A stretch of DNA of 64,000 nt, from assembly GCF_031457275.1 (NCBI RefSeq), contig NZ_JAVDWH010000001.1, positions 1,488,001 through 1,552,000 of the forward strand. The letters run 5' to 3'. The notes under the pieces were generated by a model. That model made no database searches. It saw only the letters and a program-made list of their open reading frames with translations, and was not told the origin of the DNA. Source of the DNA: Aeromicrobium panaciterrae (lineage in GTDB: Bacteria; Actinomycetota; Actinomycetes; Propionibacteriales; Nocardioidaceae). Below, piece after piece: positions 60,952-64,000 of the stretch (positions are counted from its first letter, which is position 1; the number at the start of each line of letters is the position of its first letter). The translations under genes were made by a program, and so were the position numbers.

Positions 60952-63255
60952 GTGGCTGATCGCGTCGAGGCGCCACCGGCCGGGTCGAAGAACACAGACT
61001 CGGCTCCTACGTCTGCGCGCGTACGCAACCGGCTCTCCCGCATCGGCGGCAAGTCCGGCTCGCCCGATCCCGTACTCGACCCGCTGCTGAAGGTCTATCG
61101 CAACACCCATCCCAAGGGTGATGTCGCCTCGATCCAGAAGGCGTATGACATCGCCGAGCGGATGCATGAGGGACAGAAACGCAAGAGCGGCGATCCCTAC
61201 ATCACGCACCCGCTGGCCGTAGCCGCGATCCTTGCCGAGTTGGGCATGACGGCACCGACCCTGTGCGCTGCACTGCTGCATGACACGGTCGAGGACACGG
61301 AGTACACGCTCGAGGAGCTCCGCAAGGACTTCGGCGACGAGGTCGTTCGGCTCGTCGATGGCGTGACCAAGCTCGACAAGGTCAAGTACGGCGACTCGGC
61401 GCAGTCCGAAACGATCCGCAAGATGGTTGTGGCGATGAGCCGCGACATCCGCGTCCTCGTCATCAAGCTTGCCGACCGCCTGCACAACATGCGCACGCTG
61501 CGCTACCTCCGCCAGGACAAGCAGGAGCGCATCGCCCGCGAGACGATCGAGATCTTCGCGCCGCTGGCCCACCGACTCGGTATGAATACGATCAAGTGGG
61601 AGCTGGAAGACCTCGCGTTCGCGACCCTGCACCCCAAGGTCTACGACGAGATCGTGAGACTGGTCGCCGATCGTGCACCATCCCGCGAGGAATTCCTGGA
61701 GCGGGTCGTCGGCGACGTCGAGTCCGACCTGCGCCACGTGAAGCTCAAAGCCAAGGTCTCTAGCCGGCCCAAGCACTACTACTCGATCTATCAGAAGATG
61801 CTGGTTGGTGGCCGCGAGTTCGCCGACATCTTCGACCTCGTCGGCGTACGTATCCTCGTGGACTCAGTGGCCGACTGTTACGGCGTGCTTGGCGTGCTGC
61901 ACGCCCGCTGGAACCCGATCCCGGGACGGTTCAAGGACTACATCTCGGTCCCGAAGTTCAACATGTACCAGTCGCTGCACACCACAGTGATCGGTCCGCA
62001 GGGCAAAGCAGTCGAGCTGCAGATTCGTACGAACGCGATGCACCGTCGCGCCGAGTACGGTGTCGCGGCGCACTGGAAGTACAAGGAAGACGCTGTCGCG
62101 ATCTCCAAGACCGGCGAGAAGGCTCCTGACAGCAATGACATGCTGTGGCTGCGAGAGCTGCTCGACTGGCAGTCCGAGACTGAGGACTCGGTCGACTTCC
62201 TGGACTCGCTGCGCTTCGAGATGACCAACGCCGGCGTCTACGCGTACACGCCACGTGGCGACCTGATCCAGCTCCCGGCCAAGGCGACGCCCATCGACTT
62301 CGCGTACGCCGTGCACACCGAGGTCGGGCATGCCACCATCGGTGCTCGCGTCAACGGTCGACTCGTGTCACTCGAGTCTGAGCTTGAGAGCGGCGACGTC
62401 GTCGAGATCTTCACGTCCAAGTCGCCCGACGCCGGTCCGAGCCGCGACTGGCTCGACTTCGTCGTCAGCCCGCGAGCCAAGAACAAGATCCGTCAGTGGT
62501 TCACCAAGGAGCGCCGCGAAGAGGCGATCGAGCGCGGCAAGGACCAGATCGCCAAGCAGATGCGCAAGGAAGGTCTTCCGATACACCGGCTGTTCAAGCA
62601 TGAAACGCTTGATGCCGTTGCGAAGGAACTCAACCTCGCCGACATTTCCGGTCTCTATGCAGCAGTCGGCGAAGGCAACGCCGGTGCTCAGAACGTCGTC
62701 GAGCGGGTCATCGACCTCGCCGGTGGGCGTGAGGGCGCTGAGGAAGACCTGGCCGAAGCGACATCGATGCCTGGCATCGGCACCAAGATCAAGACGATCA
62801 GCCGTGATGCAGGCGTACTCGTCGAGGGACTCGACGGCGACGTGCTGATCAAGCTGGCGCGGTGTTGCACTCCCGTGCCTGGCGACACGATCGAAGGCTT
62901 CGTCACCCGTGGCGCAGGGGTGTCCGTGCACCGTACGGACTGCGTCAACCTGCTGGAGCTGCGAAACCAGCCCGAGCGCCTGGTCAAGGTGCACTGGGCC
63001 CCGACCGGCAAGAGCACGTTCCTCGTGGCGGTTCAGGTCGAGGGGCTCGACCGCCCGCACCTGCTCAGCGACATCACCCGCGTCATCTCAGACCAGCACG
63101 TCAACATCTTGTCGGCGGCGTTGTCGACAGGTCGCGATCGCGTCGCCAAGTCGAAGTTCACCTTTGAGATGGCCGATCCGAAGCATCTCGGACACGTGCT
63201 GTCGGCCGTACGCAAGGTCGAAGGTGTCTTCGACGTCTACCGACTCACGCAGTAA
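60952..63255 (+). CDS. relA: Bifunctional (p)ppGpp synthetase/hydrolase (Rel)
   Basis: A 767-residue stringent-response enzyme starting at GTG 60952 after GAGGAGGG. The hydrolase HD domain is intact ([16 protein letters not shown]), and the synthetase has [21 protein letters not shown]; the RFKD loop is that of bifunctional Rel proteins. TGS ([21 protein letters not shown]), a Cys-bearing zinc-finger region ([12 protein letters not shown]) and an ACT domain follow. It makes and degrades (p)ppGpp. A short CACAG-5-CTGTG repeat (60921-60935) lies just before the ribosome site. Confidence 0.97.
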   Translation: MADRVEAPPAGSKNTDSAPTSARVRNRLSRIGGKSGSPDPVLDPLLKVYRNTHPKGDVASIQKAYDIAERMHEGQKRKSGDPYITHPLAVAAILAELGMTAPTLCAALLHDTVEDTEYTLEELRKDFGDEVVRLVDGVTKLDKVKYGDSAQSETIRKMVVAMSRDIRVLVIKLADRLHNMRTLRYLRQDKQERIARETIEIFAPLAHRLGMNTIKWELEDLAFATLHPKVYDEIVRLVADRAPSREEFLERVVGDVESDLRHVKLKAKVSSRPKHYYSIYQKMLVGGREFADIFDLVGVRILVDSVADCYGVLGVLHARWNPIPGRFKDYISVPKFNMYQSLHTTVIGPQGKAVELQIRTNAMHRRAEYGVAAHWKYKEDAVAISKTGEKAPDSNDMLWLRELLDWQSETEDSVDFLDSLRFEMTNAGVYAYTPRGDLIQLPAKATPIDFAYAVHTEVGHATIGARVNGRLVSLESELESGDVVEIFTSKSPDAGPSRDWLDFVVSPRAKNKIRQWFTKERREEAIERGKDQIAKQMRKEGLPIHRLFKHETLDAVAKELNLADISGLYAAVGEGNAGAQNVVERVIDLAGGREGAEEDLAEATSMPGIGTKIKTISRDAGVLVEGLDGDVLIKLARCCTPVPGDTIEGFVTRGAGVSVHRTDCVNLLELRNQPERLVKVHWAPTGKSTFLVAVQVEGLDRPHLLSDITRVISDQHVNILSAALSTGRDRVAKSKFTFEMADPKHLGHVLSAVRKVEGVFDVYRLTQ

Positions 63256-64000
63256 CTAGCTGAAGTCGGCTTGGGCCTTCTGTGCCATTTCGAGGAACGA
63301 CTCGCGCGAGGCGAGGTTCTCCTTCGCGGCCTTGACCTTCTTGGCGTCGCCAGCGGCCTCGGCCTTGGAGATCTCTGCCTTGGCGTCTTCGATGGCCTTC
63401 TCGAGCTTCGTGATCATGTCGTCGGCGCGTGCTGACTTCTCGGGGTCAGTGCGCTTCCACTTGTTCTCGGTGGCATCACGTACGGCTTCCTCGACCTTGC
63501 GGATCTTGGACTCGAACTCGTTCATCTTGGCGCGAGGCACCTTGCCAGCGGCTTCCCAGCGATCAGCGATGTCGAGCCATGCCTTGCGAGCGGCGTCGGG
63601 GTCCTTGATCGGAAGAAGCTTCTCGGCCTCGGCGAGGATGACGAGCTTTTTCTCGGCGTTGACTTCGTACTCGGCATCCAAAAGCGCATTGGCCTCGTCG
63701 CGGGCCGTGAAGAACGCATCTTGAGCGGCGCGGAACTTCTTCCAAAGCTTGTCCTCGACATTGCGGGGGGCCGAACCGGCCTTCTTCCACTCCGTCATCA
63801 GATCGCGGTACTTGCCAGCCGTCACACCCCATTCGGTCGAGGCGGACAGCGCCTCGGCCTCCTTGATGAGCTGCTCCTTCTTGGCCTGAGCGGCATCGCG
63901 AAGGACAGTCTGCTCACCGAAATGAGTCTTGCGGCGGCGCGTGTAGGACGTACGGGCTGAGGAGAAGCGGTGCCAGAGTTCGTCATCGGCGGACTTGCTG
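63256..64000 (-). CDS. DUF349 domain protein, 5' end outside window
   Basis: The frame is open to the right edge; 247 codons plus stop are visible and the start lies outside. The segment DELWHRFSSARTSYTRRR and the later WKKFRAAQDAFFTARDEANA are repeats of the DUF349 type, highly charged and helical, forming coiled coils. Function is not settled. Its stop lies directly beside the rel stop on the other strand. Confidence 0.88.
   Translation of the reverse strand, partial: SKSADDELWHRFSSARTSYTRRRKTHFGEQTVLRDAAQAKKEQLIKEAEALSASTEWGVTAGKYRDLMTEWKKAGSAPRNVEDKLWKKFRAAQDAFFTARDEANALLDAEYEVNAEKKLVILAEAEKLLPIKDPDAARKAWLDIADRWEAAGKVPRAKMNEFESKIRKVEEAVRDATENKWKRTDPEKSARADDMITKLEKAIEDAKAEISKAEAAGDAKKVKAAKENLASRESFLEMAQKAQADFS

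Overview
The window is chromosomal DNA of a high-GC actinobacterium. The run yebC-ruvC-ruvA-ruvB-yajC-secD-secF-apt-rel, the PdxS/PdxT vitamin B6 pathway, the coproporphyrin-type heme genes hemE-hemG-hemQ, DUF3000 next to RNase D, a VirS/MymA-like locus and a ChoD-like oxidase all fit Actinobacteria. The frequent word GTACG and the small intergenic spaces suggest Nocardioidaceae (Nocardioides or Aeromicrobium type), but the genus is inference. I see no rRNA, CRISPR array, transposase, integrase or phage gene.

Layout. 1-10.7 kb: envelope lipoproteins, an aldo/keto reductase, an EfeU-type iron permease with a possible DtxR-like box, RNase D with DUF3000, the heme genes, a VOC protein, MsrB and a RibD-like reductase. 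10.7-15.1 kb: PPK2, then a sulfite-reduction operon (sulfite reductase, zinc-ribbon protein, sirohydrochlorin chelatase) behind a 26-codon leader ORF with a Cys codon just before the stop, and a degenerate aquaporin-like protein. 15.2-20.1 kb: AidB-like dehydrogenase, YihY, small membrane proteins and a tRNA Gly-Cys-Val cluster with a decayed tRNA-Val copy between two terminators. 20.2-27.1 kb: an aminotransferase, an MFS transporter fused to a cyclic-nucleotide-binding domain directly joined to a class III adenylate cyclase/ATPase, and tRNA-Val(CAC).

27.1-38.5 kb is an oxidation region: a virS-mymA-hydrolase-SDR locus ending in a 35-residue membrane peptide, a secreted seven-bladed FG-GAP protein, a tetR-BVMO-decarboxylase-like operon, and a ChoD-like GMC oxidase. 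38.6-47.4 kb: thrS, a HIT protein, pgsA, an ECF sigma factor fused to an anti-sigma-like zinc motif, a membrane segment and an extracellular region, a small exported protein whose upstream region shares two boxes with that of the sigma gene, and an AurF-like diiron protein next to an FprB-like reductase.

47.5-53.5 kb holds the most unusual locus. Six genes lie between pdxS and pdxT: two TasA/SipW-type exported proteins, an LPxTG-anchored protein, two signal peptidases I, and a protein that fuses a complete signal peptidase I to a third SipW-type substrate. It looks like a self-contained surface-fibre export cassette with a protease-substrate fusion. 53.5-64 kb returns to core genes: recombination (ruvCAB), Sec translocation, adenine salvage, the stringent-response enzyme and a DUF349 protein cut by the right edge.
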